A stretch of DNA of 64,000 nucleotides from Chimonanthus salicifolius. Its lineage: Eukaryota > Streptophyta > Magnoliopsida > Laurales > Calycanthaceae. The DNA is taken from the NCBI GenBank assembly GCA_013350335.1, contig CM023532.1, positions 97,459,853 through 97,523,852 on the forward strand, written 5' to 3'. The notes beneath the pieces were generated by a model, which had not been told where the DNA came from, made no database searches, and worked only from the letters and a program-made list of their open reading frames with translations. How positions within the stretch are numbered: position 1 is the stretch's first letter; each line of letters begins with the position of its first letter. Positions 41,489 through 53,545 of the stretch are shown piece by piece. The position numbers and the translations under genes were made by a program.

Positions 41489-43934
41489 AATACCCTCAAA
41501 CTCAGATTTGCTAGTCCTCGAGCAAAAACTAACGTAAACATTCTAAAAATTCTAAAAACAGGAAAGCATACAAATCCTAAACTAAACCTAATCTAAACCA
41601 CTTTCGCTGGTACTCTCGATTGCATTTAGAGTATGCAACAAGCTTTTAAACCCCTAGCTCACCTCTAGTAGAGGAGTTATAGTCTCGTGAGGGCTTTCAG
41701 TAATGATACCGACAAACATTAACATCTTTAACAAGAACACATAAAGAAGAGGTCTAAACATCATACAACTTTAAAATTCATTTTACAAGGCTACCTAGAG
41801 TGTAGTGTGTGCTTAGACAATATTAAGATAGACTTCTTTTCCAAATAGGTAAAAGTTTTGATCTCACTATTGGAAAATGCGCTTTGACAGCAAACCTCAT
41901 TGGATATATCTCTCAAAGAAATTAACACTCAGAGGTTTGGGTTCATTTTCTTTCAAAGTATATGTGAGCAGAATTTATGTATTCAAATCAAAATATCTCA
42001 CGTATATATTAGACTAATGCAGTTCATATGAAAGAAAATGAATGATCTCATGAATAGATGCCACTTTTCTTAGAACGTTGAGTCAAATACCATCATCATT
42101 TTCCCTCCTTCACTCTCCACTTGAAATACCCTATTTAGACCTAAGATCAATATGACTTCCTATTAGGACGAAACGTGGCTTAGGACCGGGTCAAATAAAA
42201 AAAGGATAGAAGGCTCTAAAAATAAGTACTTTGAATAAAGGCTTAGACGTCTTCAAGATGTTGAATGGGATATTTTCCCTCTATTTTTCTTTCAGAAATT
42301 CTCAAAGTATTATTTTTCTTCTTTTTACTCTATTTTTTTTTTTTTACATCCTTCTTTGGTATTTGGATGTTCCATTCTTTAAATGTTATGTTCTTCTTTT
42401 CTTTTCTTGTGTCCTTGTTTTTAGAGTACCATCTCAAATTGTCATCTCTAACATTTTCTAAGAATAGATCATGGATATTTTCAATTGGGTCATATTCTTG
42501 AACTGGAGTTCAGTATGTTAAACATGGCTGGTCAAGAAAACAAGCTACTTTAAAGACTCAACTGGGAAGCTATCAAGATAAATGACCAAATATAGGTGGG
42601 CCTTAGGCTCAAACGATAAAAAAATGGCCTATATCATATCTTAAGCTTCATAAGATGATTTCGTTGTTTCAAATAAATTTGGAAAACTTTCAGGTATACT
42701 AACTCAATTTTGATGTCGTTCTCAGTAATATGACTAAGATGAAGAATAATGAGATCAACAACAACTTAACTTCACTACTCCAGAAAATGGAATTGACTTA
42801 TAACCCTCAGAAGATAAGAATGACTCTAAACCTCACCGGGTAAAGTCTCCACTTGTATTTCTCTAGTGATTACTCGACTCGTGAATATTTTTATTTTTCA
42901 GACTAAACTTAATATGGATGTGTACAAAATTTTCCAAGTGTAAATCCTATAAAAAACTTTCTAAAAAAGTATGATATAAAGATCTTTATCTAAGTATTAA
43001 TGCTAAAAATGTGACTATTTTTACATTAGATTGTCAAGAAGCATACTTTTCTCAAAAGAAAAAAATTGACAGCCTTGTTAAGCACCAGTGAGTCTCAGCC
43101 TTCGCCTACTCTTCCCTTAAAAAGATTAAGTTTACCTATCTTCACCTAAGAAAAATTGACTCATTTTACGTCAGATCGTCAAGGCGTTTGTATGCGCTTA
43201 GTCGAAAATCAATAGTTATTTTAATCTCAAATTGTCTCAGTCTTTCAGGACTTACTCTACCTTTGCATAGATCAACATAGATCTGTCTATTTCCTATGAG
43301 TCTACTCATTGCTGTCTCACAACGGACTCCATAATATGATCTTATTCCATTACAGTTCCAACATTTGCATTTGTGACAGATACCTAGTCTCTTAGCTTTC
43401 CTCTTTGTAGCCATAGTACTTCGACCACAAAGATGGCTGGGTTTCTCCTCTTGGATTTTCAGCTTCCTCACCCTCATAGTTAAGGAAACAATTTCCCTAC
43501 ACAAATCTATGGGAATTTTTGTTCTAGACAGACACATTGAGAAAACAAAAACTCGACTGTCTACGTGCATGACTCTTATCAAGTTCTTTAGTTTCTGTTG
43601 GTCACAAAGAACATCCAATGATGATGATGATTTTTTTTAACGTTCTCCTATTACCCCTAGATTCGAATTGAACATTGTCCTCAATGTTCCCTAATCTACA
43701 CTGGCCAGGTGCAAATGGGAAGAAAATTTCATTAGACGAACAATCGGGGTTGAAATGCACCTAAAAACATAGATTACATGCAAAAATTACTAACTCCGTC
43801 TAGCTCAATTAAAAACCTAAAATAGACATGATAAACTCAAAACTAGGCACTAACAACTTAGACCAACTCAGATATAGACAGTTAGGTCAGTGGGTCTGGG
43901 TAAATGGGGATAAATGGATGAATGGGTGAATATG
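41489..43934 (-). mobile_element. Athila/Tat-like post-integrase region (copy C1)
   Basis: Lies between the 3' LTR and the integrase at 47157-48364 (ignoring the solo LTR at 43935). 41489-42760 matches 57183-58203 plus 61634-61869, including GCTCGAGGACTAGCAAATC (minus strand), a hallmark upstream of the polypurine tract in this group. It contains the ORF at 43166-43618 and, near 43655-43690, the GGAACATTGAGGACAATGTT stretch seen after integrase in related elements. Confidence 0.65.
43166..43618 (-). CDS. 150-residue Cys-rich basic protein, carlavirus CRP-like layout
   Basis: Intact ORF on the same strand as the integrase and about 420 bases downstream of it once the solo LTR is removed. Residues about 20-50 form a hydrophobic/helical part (FVFSMCLSRTKIPIDLCREI). 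Residues about 75-95 are very basic (ATKRKAKR) and run straight into a Cys cluster, CHKCKCWNC, with further Cys in YYGVRC and DLCKGRV. The order of hydrophobic helix, basic run, CX2C, spaced Cys and a conserved-looking tail recalls the cysteine-rich nucleic-acid-binding proteins of carlaviruses (Carla_C4 family). If correct this is an endogenous copy of a plant-virus gene; the virus-type second Cys pair is not clearly kept. Alternatives are an element-specific accessory ORF or chance. No intact viral neighbour genes are present. Confidence 0.4.
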   Translation of the reverse strand: MDVLCDQQKLKNLIRVMHVDSRVFVFSMCLSRTKIPIDLCREIVSLTMRVRKLKIQEEKPSHLCGRSTMATKRKAKRLGICHKCKCWNCNGIRSYYGVRCETAMSRLIGNRQIYVDLCKGRVSPERLRQFEIKITIDFRLSAYKRLDDLT

Positions 43935-46900
43935 TGTAACACCTTGGGTTTTCAGTTTATTATTTATTTAATTTTGATTATGAATTTTGGAATTAAATCT
44001 TATATGGATAAGAAATTGGGCCATGACCCAATTAGGACCCAACCAAGGTTGGAATTGGTTTTTACTAAAATTTAAATGGGTAGGATTAAATTAGTGGTGA
44101 GTCATACCCAATTTTGAATAAAGGATATTATGGCCGAGTAGTGGATTTGAAATATCCAAGTAGATGTTAAAAAAAATCAAATAAAGTTTATCTTGTGCCC
44201 ATGAGAGATATATAGGATTTTTAAATCCACAATGATGTGCTAGATATTTAAAAAGGGATGAAATATCTATGAATTAAATTAAAAGATTATTTGGATTATA
44301 ATTAGGGTTATGCGCATAGTACTTGCTAATAAAAATTAAAGGAAGTCTTAATAAGGAAAGGGAAAGTCGGATATGGCTAATTAAAGAGGGAAAGTCGGCC
44401 ATGGTTAAATAAGGAAGGTTTGACATATGTCCAGTATTTTGGTTACAACTTTTCACTCTGATATCCGATTGCTTTTATTCTTTTTGCATTGGAAATAAGA
44501 TTTCAATAGCTACAACTTTTTAGTTTACCAATTTTTCTGATTCGGAAGTTAACAAGGTTGAAACTGGGTTACAATATAGTATATGTGTAATGACGGGGAA
44601 CACAAGGGGTACACGGCTAGGGGTTGCTTATATTAAGCAATTTCTAATGTGGGATTAAGGAGAGCTTAATAAAAGGAGAAACCCAAGGGGGTGCACGAGT
44701 TTTACAACCCCATTAGCAAGTTTTTATTCTTCTCTCTCCCTCTCTCAATTCATCACTCTCTTCCACGCCAAAGCAAGAGAAGAAAGGGCAGCAACTGGAA
44801 GGTGTTCTTGTTTGGAGGAAAAAAAAAGAAAAAAAAAATAAGAAGAAGGGAGAAAGATTAGAAGATCAAGGAAGAGGTTAGTATTTAAGTGTTTAATGTT
44901 ATAATTTGATTTATGAAATCAAAAGAACCATAGGGTTCGGCCATAGTGCATGGCCGAACCCCATGGAAAGATTTGTTCAATTAATTGGTTTTAAAGATTG
45001 AAAACCATGGTGTGTTCTTGATTCATTGATTGGGTTTTTATTTTAGATCTTGGATCATGGAAATCATGGTTATTTCATAATGGTTTGAATAATGGAAACC
45101 ATGGGGATTTATGGTTTAGATTAACAAATTTAAATGATGAAAATCCATGGAGGAGTTTGATGATAATTAAAGAAAATTGGATGGACATTGGGTCGGCCTT
45201 GGTATGGCCGAACCATGATGTTTCGTGGTTAAGCTTTGGGATCCAAAATGATAAAAAGAAGAGGTGAGGTTCGGCCATGGTGTATGGCCGAACCCCACCA
45301 AACTTTTATGAAAGTGATGATCGGTTTTGATGGATCTAAACCAAGGGCTAAGATCATGAACCATAGGGTTCGGCCAAGGTGTATGACCGAACCCCATGGG
45401 GTAATCTGGAATTGAAATTAAGTAGGAAACTATCTAATTAAGGGTTAGAAAGCACTCCAATTTTGGAAAGGAGTTCAAATCTTAGAAAGTTTCCATTTGT
45501 GGAAAGTAAGAATCTATATATGGAAACCTTCCATTTATGGAAGAAGTTGTTAAAAATGGTAAAGCCATCTAATTTTGGAAGGTGTTTCCGAATATGGAAA
45601 GGAGGTTACATATTAAGGAAAGTTTCTATTCTTGGAAGTGGATATTAAAATTAGAAAGTATCTACTTAAAGACCATAAAAGTTATTTACGGAAACCATTC
45701 CAAGAATGGAAGGTAAGGGTTGGATTATTGAACCTAATTGAATGAAGGGATTAATTGACAAGAGTGAGGTTCGGCCACAATGTATGGCCAAACCCCACAA
45801 GGATTTAGTTTTTGGAAACTTTGTTATTTATGGAATATGATATTCAATCATAGAAGGGTTGGTGTTTAATTATGAAACCTTCTAAATGTGGACCTTAGGT
45901 TAAAAATGGAAGGTGGAGTTATTTTTAGAAAACTTTCCATTTATGGAAGGAGGTTGATATTTTGGCAAATTAATTAGGGAAACCTTCTAATGATAGTATG
46001 AGAGATTAATAAAAGGAAGTTCTATTCTTGGAAGGTGAAATATAAATTTGGAGACTTCCAATTATAGAAAGGTGGAGATTAATTGGAGATTATACACCAT
46101 AGGGTTCGGCCATGATGTATGGCCGAACCCCATGGTCTAAATTAAAGGATTAAAGGTGTCTTAAAATTATGGTTTAAGGGCTGATTTATGAATCAGATTA
46201 TGAACCTACATTATGAGTTAAGTTATGTTAGTTTTAAAATGAAATAAAGGATACAATGTATGATATGAATTAATGGAGAAAGGAATGGCAAAAATGTAAT
46301 TAAAATACCAAAGTAGGAGAACCATGGGTTCGGCCATGATGTATGGCCGAACCCCATGTGTTAAGTTTGATGAACTTATTTGATTAGGGAAGTTTTTTTA
46401 AGGTCTAATTATGGAAGATTTAAAGGAAGAAGGAAACCAATGGCAATTTGGTAAATATGAGAGAATGTTGGACATAGGGTTCGGCCATGGTGTATGGCCG
46501 AACCCCATGAGTTATTTTGTGGTATTATGTACTTTGGAATCATGAATGGATAACTGGAATACCTACTGGACGCGTTGTACTAATGCCCTACTTCTACCCT
46601 GTAGATGGTGATACAGGTAATCAGGGAAACAATGAACCTAAGGCAGACCAGGCATAGGAGCATTGGAAGATCTAGTTTATATGCTTTGAATAAAATTACT
46701 CATGAACTTGTATTTGAGTATCTGGATTTTGGAATGTAATAACTTAGATGGTTGAATGCTTTGGTTTGATGATTATGACGTACTTTGCTATCTGAATGGA
46801 TTAGAACTTGGTTCTAATATGATTCCGCAGTTTTATGATTCTATTCCGCAAGCCGATATTGCTATGTGTGAACCATTTTATTGGACTGAGTCCATACACA

Positions 46901-47052
46901 CATAGGGTTGGCCAGTTAAGGGTCGGACTTTGGAAGTTTGGACTTAGCTCGCGTCGTGACGTCCCGCGCTCTATCACTCTACTCTGTTATAAAAAAAAAT
47001 ATATACACTGAATTTACGGGAACAAGCGAGTGAAAAAGGGCGGGGCGTTACA
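43935..47052 (+). repeat. Solo LTR subtype A with perfect target duplication
   Basis: 3118 bases, TGTAACACCTTGGGTTTTCA to GGGCGGGGCGTTACA. Flanked by ATATG at 43930-43934 and 47053-47057. Surrounding sequence (GGATGAATGGGTGA / GATGGGTAAATGGG) is continuous across it. It inserted into the post-integrase region of the Athila/Tat-like element. It carries eight hairpins (44933-46508) interleaved with many CTTCCATTTATGGAAG-type short dyads. Confidence 0.95.
44933..46508. repeat. Hairpin array in solo LTR
   Basis: GGGTTCGGCCAT-type inverted repeats at about 44933, 45190 (short), 45268, 45365, 45767, 46101, 46325 and 46478. Between them TTTGGAAA / TTATGGAAGG motifs recur (45440-46080), as also at 50334-50650. 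Confidence 0.85.
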
Positions 47053-47156
47053 ATATGGATGGGTAAATGGGTGAATGGATCAATCTTGGTAAATGGGACC
47101 ATGAACAGAACTTCTGCCTCTCCTTCTGAATTATAAAACACTAAGAATGGTTTCAA

Positions 47157-48364
47157 TCAATGACCATTGAGTTTGAAAGCATGATCATTCTTAAGAGGCT
47201 TGATTTGAACGGCTCCATGTGGAAATACAGTTGTGACAATGAAAGGACGGGACCATTTTGACTTCAGTTTTCCAGGAAAAATATGTAATCGTGAATTGTA
47301 CAATAAGATCTTCAGATCAACAGTGAACAGTTTCCAGAGAATGTATTTGTCTTGGAAAAATTCTGTCCTATCTTTATACTTCCTGGTTGTATCATAAGCT
47401 TCATTTCGTATTTCTTCCAACTCAGTTAATTGTTACTTTCTGAGTTGTCCAACGGAGTCTAAAGCAAAATTGAAATGTTTGATAGCCCAATAAGCTTTGT
47501 GTTCTAACTCGAATGGAAGATGACAAGCCTTACCATACACTAAACGATAGGGTAACATTCTTATGGGTGTCTTGAATACTGTTCGATAAGCTCATAATGC
47601 ATCAGTGACTTTGGAAGACAAGTCCTTCCGGGATGGATTGAATGTTTTCTCAATAATATGATTAATCTCTCGATTTGATATTTCCATTTTTCCGTTTGTT
47701 TGTGGGTGATAGGGGGTAGCTACTTTGTGAATTACCCCATATGATTTCATAAAATTTTCAAATGGGCGATTACAAAAGTTTTCACCTCCATCATTGATGA
47801 TTGTTCGTGGAATACCAAATCTAGAGAAAATATTTTCCTTCAAGAAACGTGTGACAACTTGTGATCATTGGTTTTGTATGCCACCGCTTCTACCCACTTT
47901 GATACGTAGTCAACACCTACGAGGATATATAGATTGCTGAAAAAATTATAGATGGCTCCCATGAAATCGATGCCCCAAACATCAAAGAGTTCAACGATTA
48001 AGATGGAACGTAAAGACATCATATTCTGGCGAGATATACTTCCAAATTTTTGACATCTATCACATGAAGCACAAAAGGTATGGGTATCACGAAACATGGA
48101 GCCAGTAAAATCCACACTACAAGATTTTTGCAGTTGTTTTTTTAGCACTGAAGTGCCTCCATAGGCTTGATCATGACTGAAACTTTTGACACTTCGTTGT
48201 TCCTCCTCAGGGACACAACAGCGAATGATTTGGTCCGTACAATGCTTAAACAAATATGGATCGTCCCACACAAAACTTTTGAGTTGTGCTTGTTGTGCCT
48301 TAAATTTACTCACAAGCACACAAACCATGTATAGTATAGCGGTTGAGTGTGAGTTCGCACCCAA
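47157..48364 (-). pseudogene. Athila/Tat-like integrase, broken
   Basis: Three minus-strand pieces in order cover most of an integrase. 48364-47840: start of the region (FVWDDPYLFKHCTDQII), zinc-binding Cys pair CASCDRC, and the core with the first catalytic Asp in DVWGIDFMG and VGVDYVSKWVEA. 47843-47592: KENIFSRFGIPRTIINDGG with the second Asp, ATPYHPQTNGK and the catalytic Glu in EISNREI. Then, after a stop/shift, 47420-47157: EEIRNEAYDTTRKYKDRTE, LLYNSRLHIFPGKLKSKW, with RPF where GPF is usual, and FPHGAVQI, ending in TGA. At least two frameshifts and a stop make it inactive. Protease, reverse transcriptase and RNase H are gone; the N-terminal side runs into an LTR end near 48310. Confidence 0.88.
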
Positions 48365-50317
48365 GGGAAATCAACAAAATATATGTATGGAAATATAAAT
48401 TGGTACCATTTAAAGTTAATGCGATTCAAGAAAATAAAATTATGGAAATCAATTTAAAAATACAGAGATTTCTAAACCATATAATTATATCTTTAACTTA
48501 GCAACATTCTAAATTTAGGATCACCAAAATAAAAATAACATCTAACTTTTGGAATTTAATTAAACATGAAATCTAATTCCATCACACAAGCCGTGGATCC
48601 ATAAATTTAATTAAAATGGTGGAGTGAATTTAAATAACGTCATGTCAATTTAAAATTGCAAAATTAAGATGCAAAAAAATTATTTTCAACCTAGTTCCAA
48701 AAGGAATTTAAAAAATTGAATGAATATAGTAAAATAAATGAAATAACATAAAAAACTATAAAATATTTACAATTGGACAGAGTCAAGCTCTCAAGCCAGC
48801 ATCATATCCCATATTCTAATGTAAAATAAATTCGTGAACTAGACTATGGAACTGACATAAATTTACAAATTTTATTTCATATCTTCCATTTTAAATTAAT
48901 CTTAGAAGAAATAATATGAGTTTCAGTAAACAAAAAATTACCAAATTAAACCTTAGGTTAAATCGAATTTCCACTTGAAATTTCGCGTCTAATTATTTCA
49001 AATACCCTAAAAAGAGTCTTAGAATGAAAGGATCAAGTTCAATTTCTCTTAAAATCATGATGTTTAACTTTAAGAAATTTTTAGATTAAATCTTCAACAT
49101 ACATCCATAAAAAGACTAAAACTAAACTTCAAACACTAATAAATAAAATTCGTAAACACGAAAAACCAACAGTCTAAACAACTATATCTCAAATTTATTT
49201 TACTAATTGACAAAAAATTCAAAATTACAATACAAGGAGGTGAATTGAAAATTCAAGAATTAGAATGCTTGAATTAAAAAATGCCAACCTCTAATTCGAA
49301 TTCAACACTGATCCTCTTGATCTTCTCTTCTCCTATTTCAATGCACTGGTTCAGCCCTTGGCTCTGGCCGAATTTTACTATGTAATAACCCTTGTATTTA
49401 TAATAATGTGGGACATAGAGCATCACACAAATTTAGGAGAGTGGGATTCCATTCAATAGTATGTTATATACGCATAGGAGAGTGGAAAATCTCCATGGAT
49501 TGGATTAGATTATGTGGGGTTGACTCATCTTTCCATTTTTAATTTCTTGATCCAAAATTCTCTCCTTTTTCTGATTTCCTCAAACTCCATACGATTGTTC
49601 CTTGTGTGATATGTGCATGCCACCTTCCCATTTTGTTTGATACAATCTTAGCACATGGGGTTTAGGAGAAAACTTCTCCACAAGGCTCTCTTCCAAGATT
49701 TTCTCTCTCTCATTCCAATCTTCCTGAATCGAAAGTCATTGTGTCTTGTACGAACGGTGCTTCCACTTTCTTGGCTTGAACGAATATTGAGATGGAATTT
49801 GAAGAGATTTTCTCCATTGGACACATGGCACATCCTGGTTTATTCTAATTTCATTGGCCCCAATTGATTTTTGTTGGCTTCATTCTTGGGCCTCACACTT
49901 GGATCATAACTTGAGCTCTACCTGGCCTTGTTCACTGGTTGACTTGGATCGGGCTTCAATTGGGCTTGGATTGCAAACTTGGAACAATGGGCCCACATAT
50001 CTAAAATTTGTAATTTTTGTCACCATGCAATTTCAACTCAATAAAATGTATTATCTCAATTCAAACTCTCATAAGTGAATTTGAATTTTGACAATTTACA
50101 ATAGTTTCCAAAATTAGGTGATAAATTTATAAACTTTCAATATATACCATTTATGGCCCACACACTGGATTTTTCATCAATTTCAGCTCATTTCCTTGTA
50201 TTTTCTAAAATACAGTGCAAAACTCAAAAACAACTTTAAACGCATTTAATATACACAAATTAAAGGCTAACTAATCGAAAATGAAAGGGTAAAATGGTAA
50301 TTTTCTGGTGTTAATCA
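48310..50317 (-). repeat. Athila/Tat-like LTR, minus strand (copy C2a)
   Basis: On the minus strand it starts TGATTAACACCAGAAAATTA at 50317, preceded by a polypurine context (AAAGTTTGGGGGTATT, 50318-50333). It ends with CCTTGGGTGCGAACTCACAC...CGCTATACTATAC near 48330, next to integrase sequence. 48780-50333 is duplicated, about 98% alike by eye, at 55884-57198. Short open frames at 49648-50078 recur at 56513-56943 only because of this duplication. Confidence 0.7.
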
Positions 50318-50333
50318 AATACCCCCAAACTTT

Positions 50334-52522
50334 GGAAAGTATCTAATTATGGAAAGATGGTTTCTAAATTAGGAAACTATCTAATTTTGGAAAGATGGTT
50401 TCTAATCTAGGAAACTATCTAAGTATGGAAAATGGTTACTAATTTGGGAAGTTTCTATTTTTGGAAGGAGTTGGCTAAATTAAAACGCTTCTAATTTTGG
50501 ATGGTAATTATGGAAACCTTCCAATTATGGAAAGGTGTAGTTTATTTATGGAAACTATGCAATTATGGAAGGAGTTTACTTAATTTGGAAACCTTCTATT
50601 TATGGAAAGAGGTGGATAAATTTAGAAAGCTTTAATTAGGGAAGGTTATTGGATAAAGGTGGACTTTCTAATTAAGGATATGGGTCGGCCATTGCATGGC
50701 CGAACCATAATGGCTAAGATGATAGATCAAGGTTAATGATTTGTATGAAAGAGGGTTTATAATTTGGAAAGGATGTTATGTTTGATTATTTGATTGAAAG
50801 AATGGAAAAGAAGGGTGAGGTTCGGCCATGGTGTATGACTGAACCCCACCAACTATATTATGATTTTAATTGATTAAAATGGAAGGTTAGCCATGAATGG
50901 CATTCTTGTAAATATATGGAAATATTAGACATAGGGTTCCGCCATGGTGCATGGCCGAACCCCATGAATTATTTTTATGGGTTAGGTTTATGTGTTAATG
51001 AATCAAAGGGAATGAATGGTATGAATTTAATAAGATGATTGAATTAATAAGAAGACATGAACCTAAGCTAGTGGCAAAATGGTAAATATCGCCTAAACTG
51101 AAAGATCATGGGTTCGGCCATGATGTATGGCCAAACCCCATGAGATGTTTTGTGGATCAAACATTAACTTAGGCAATTGTTTTAATGATTGAAAAAAATG
51201 GGATTATGGAATAATAGCCATGGATGGCATTTTCGTAAATAGGTGTGAAAATGGTAAGCCGTGGGTTCGGCCATGGTGTATGGCCGAACCCCATGGGGTT
51301 TTGTTATGGACTTAGAACCTTGTAAATCAAGTGGGATTTGGTATTGATTTATTATTATATTATAAGATAACGGGATCTCGCAAGCGGTGCGCGATCGGTG
51401 ATCGATTCTTGGATGAAAGACACAAGCACAGGTTAGAGGTCTTTGGTAGGATTCCACCTCTTTGAAACCATGGCTTTATGTACACTTGTTTTATCTTATG
51501 TTTGATAAAATTATGTTGTAAATGATATGTTTTAAAGTGAATCTTAAATGCTATGTTTATGTTATAAATAGCATGTGTTGAATATGTTTCAAAGGATGAT
51601 TTTAAATGCTATGTCTATATGAGGAAAGAGCATGTGATTTAAATATGATTTTTAAATGCAATGCTTATGTTATAAAATAACATGTATTTCATTGGCATCT
51701 CATGCATGGCATGGGGTAGAGGATTTGTAACCGGAGGGGTCACACTCCGTGGGGGCGTCCGAAAAACCTATGTACGGTACCTTGATGTGATTTCCATCAA
51801 GAAGAATCTGGAGGGTCCACACTCCGCCGGGGCGTACGGAAGACCTATGTGGTGGGTACATTTATGTACATATGATGGGTGGGACTCATTGCATTTGTCA
51901 TCATTGCATGGCATGGATTTTACATGGTTTTGGATATTATGTTATAATATATGTTTTGTACTAACCATGTGTTAGCCGTAACTGGAATACCTACTGGGCG
52001 CGTTGTTCTAACGCCCTACTTCTACCCTAGTTGATGACACATGTAATCAGGGGAACGAGGAACGCAAGACGGGTCAGGCATAGGAGTTTGGATGATTTAG
52101 TTTATTATTTTGAATAAAGTTACTTATGGACTTGTAATTGAGTAACAAGTTTCGGAATGTAATAACTTAGATGGTCGGATGTTTAGTTTGATAATTATGG
52201 TATTTGAATGATGATTAAGGACTTGACGTACTTTGCTATCTAAATGGAATAGAAGTTGGTTCTATTATGTTTCCGCAAGTTGATGTTATGATTCCGTAGG
52301 TTATGATATTTATTCCGCAAGTTGATATTGCTATGTGTGAACCATTTTAGTGGACTGAGTCCATGCACACATAGGGTTGGGCAGTTAAGGGTCGGACTTT
52401 GGAAGTTCGGACTTATCTCGCATTGTGACGTCCCGCGCTCTATCACTCTACTCTGTTATATAAAAAAATATATATACTATGAATTTACGGGAAAAAGCGA
52501 GTAAAAAAGGCGGGGCGTTACA
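50334..52522 (+). repeat. 5' LTR subtype A, lacking its 5' third
   Basis: Enters an LTR A in mid-sequence (GGAAAGTATCTAATTATGGA) straight after the Athila/Tat polypurine tract. It then holds five hairpins (50682-51292), the conserved stem (51996-52016) and the normal end GGCGGGGCGTTACA at 52522. The Tekay-like primer site follows two bases later, so it is that element's 5' LTR. Confidence 0.85.
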
Positions 52523-52524
52523 GT

Positions 52525-52536
52525 TGGTATCAGAGC
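52525..52536 (+). other. Primer binding site, initiator tRNA-Met
   Basis: TGGTATCAGAGC two bases after the LTR end; perfect initiator-Met type. Confidence 0.9.
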
Positions 52537-52794
52537 GAACCCGAAACTAGAATCTCTCAGAGTAAATTAATCCAGTCACCGTGCAGTAATTTACTTCGTT
52601 AGACTCAGACAGATGATAGCAAAGGAAGTAAAGTCAAAATAATCGGATTATCAAACTTAGCGATATAAGATGTATTTCCCCAAAAACAAAACAAAATCAA
52701 GAGTGCTTATTTGGAAATTTTCCCCAACAGGTAGGAATTACAAAATTTTGTTTATGGAAACTAAGTCTTGATGTTTTCAATGGCTTAGGGAAAA

Positions 52795-53525
52795 ATGGCT
52801 CCAAGGGGAAGGCCAAGGAGAAATACCCGACAAAACCAAAATGAGGGTGATGAGGAGGAATGACACTCTCACCGTGGGGAAAAACAATCTCACCATGATG
52901 AGGAACGACACTCTCACCGTGAGGAAGAACAATCTCATCACGATGAGGAAGCAAGTAGCGTAAACATACCAGTGGTACCTCCTGAATTGCAAAATCTGGT
53001 TCGAACAGTGGTTACTTCGGTCCTACAACAACACCTAAATGAGAATGGAACCACCAACGGAAACAATGACAGGAGCATGGTCAGGGATTTCCAGCAACCG
53101 CGCCCTCCTTACTTCAAAGGGAGAGAAGGGGCTGTCGGAGAGGAAACTGGCTGAAGAAGATTTCTCAAATTCTGACTCTATTGAATATTACGAGTCATGT
53201 TCACAAGATTTTACTGGCCACATCACAGCTGATTGATGATGCTGGTAAATGGTGGGAGGTAATAGAGAAGCAGCGAGCACTTATTCCAGAAGGAGAGAGG
53301 ATTGCCATGACTTGGGAGCAGTTATCAGCTACCTTCTTGGAACATTATTTTCCGGATTAGGAGAAGGAGCGCCAGACATAGGATTTTTTATCTTTGGTAC
53401 AGGGTACCATGACTGTGGCAGAGTACCACCAAGAGTTTCTCAGTCTATCTGTATATGCATTCTATATGGTGGATACAGAGTATCGGAGGGCACGCAAGTT
53501 TGAACGGGGCCTTCGGCCAAGGTAA
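52795..53525 (+). pseudogene. Tekay-like gag, broken
   Basis: Starts at ATG 52795 with MAPRGRPRRNTRQNQNEGDE, the usual basic Gag start of Tekay elements. A TGA at 52861-52863 follows, then the same frame stays open to TGA 53152-53154 and includes a short His/Glu-rich repeat and PRPPYFKGREG. A frameshift moves the rest to another frame: LIDDAGKWWEVI, MTWEQLSATFLEHYFPD, stop 53358-53360, stop 53379-53381, then FLSLVQGTMTVAEYHQEFLS and RRARKFERGL, ending at 53523-53525. These are the core Retrotrans_gag motifs in the right order. At least three stops and one shift make it non-functional. The zinc knuckle lies in the next feature. Confidence 0.85.
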
Positions 53526-53545
53526 CTATATTCAAAGCAGCCACA

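Noticed and set aside
49648..50078. Small open frames that recur at 56513-56943, at first suggestive of a conserved gene
   Set aside because: Both sets lie in the duplicated LTR segment and are alike only because the DNA is duplicated; no domain is visible.
53249..53503. 84-residue open frame
   Set aside because: Out of frame with the recognisable gag sequence (WWEVI, TWEQL, LVQGTMTVAEY) on the same strand.
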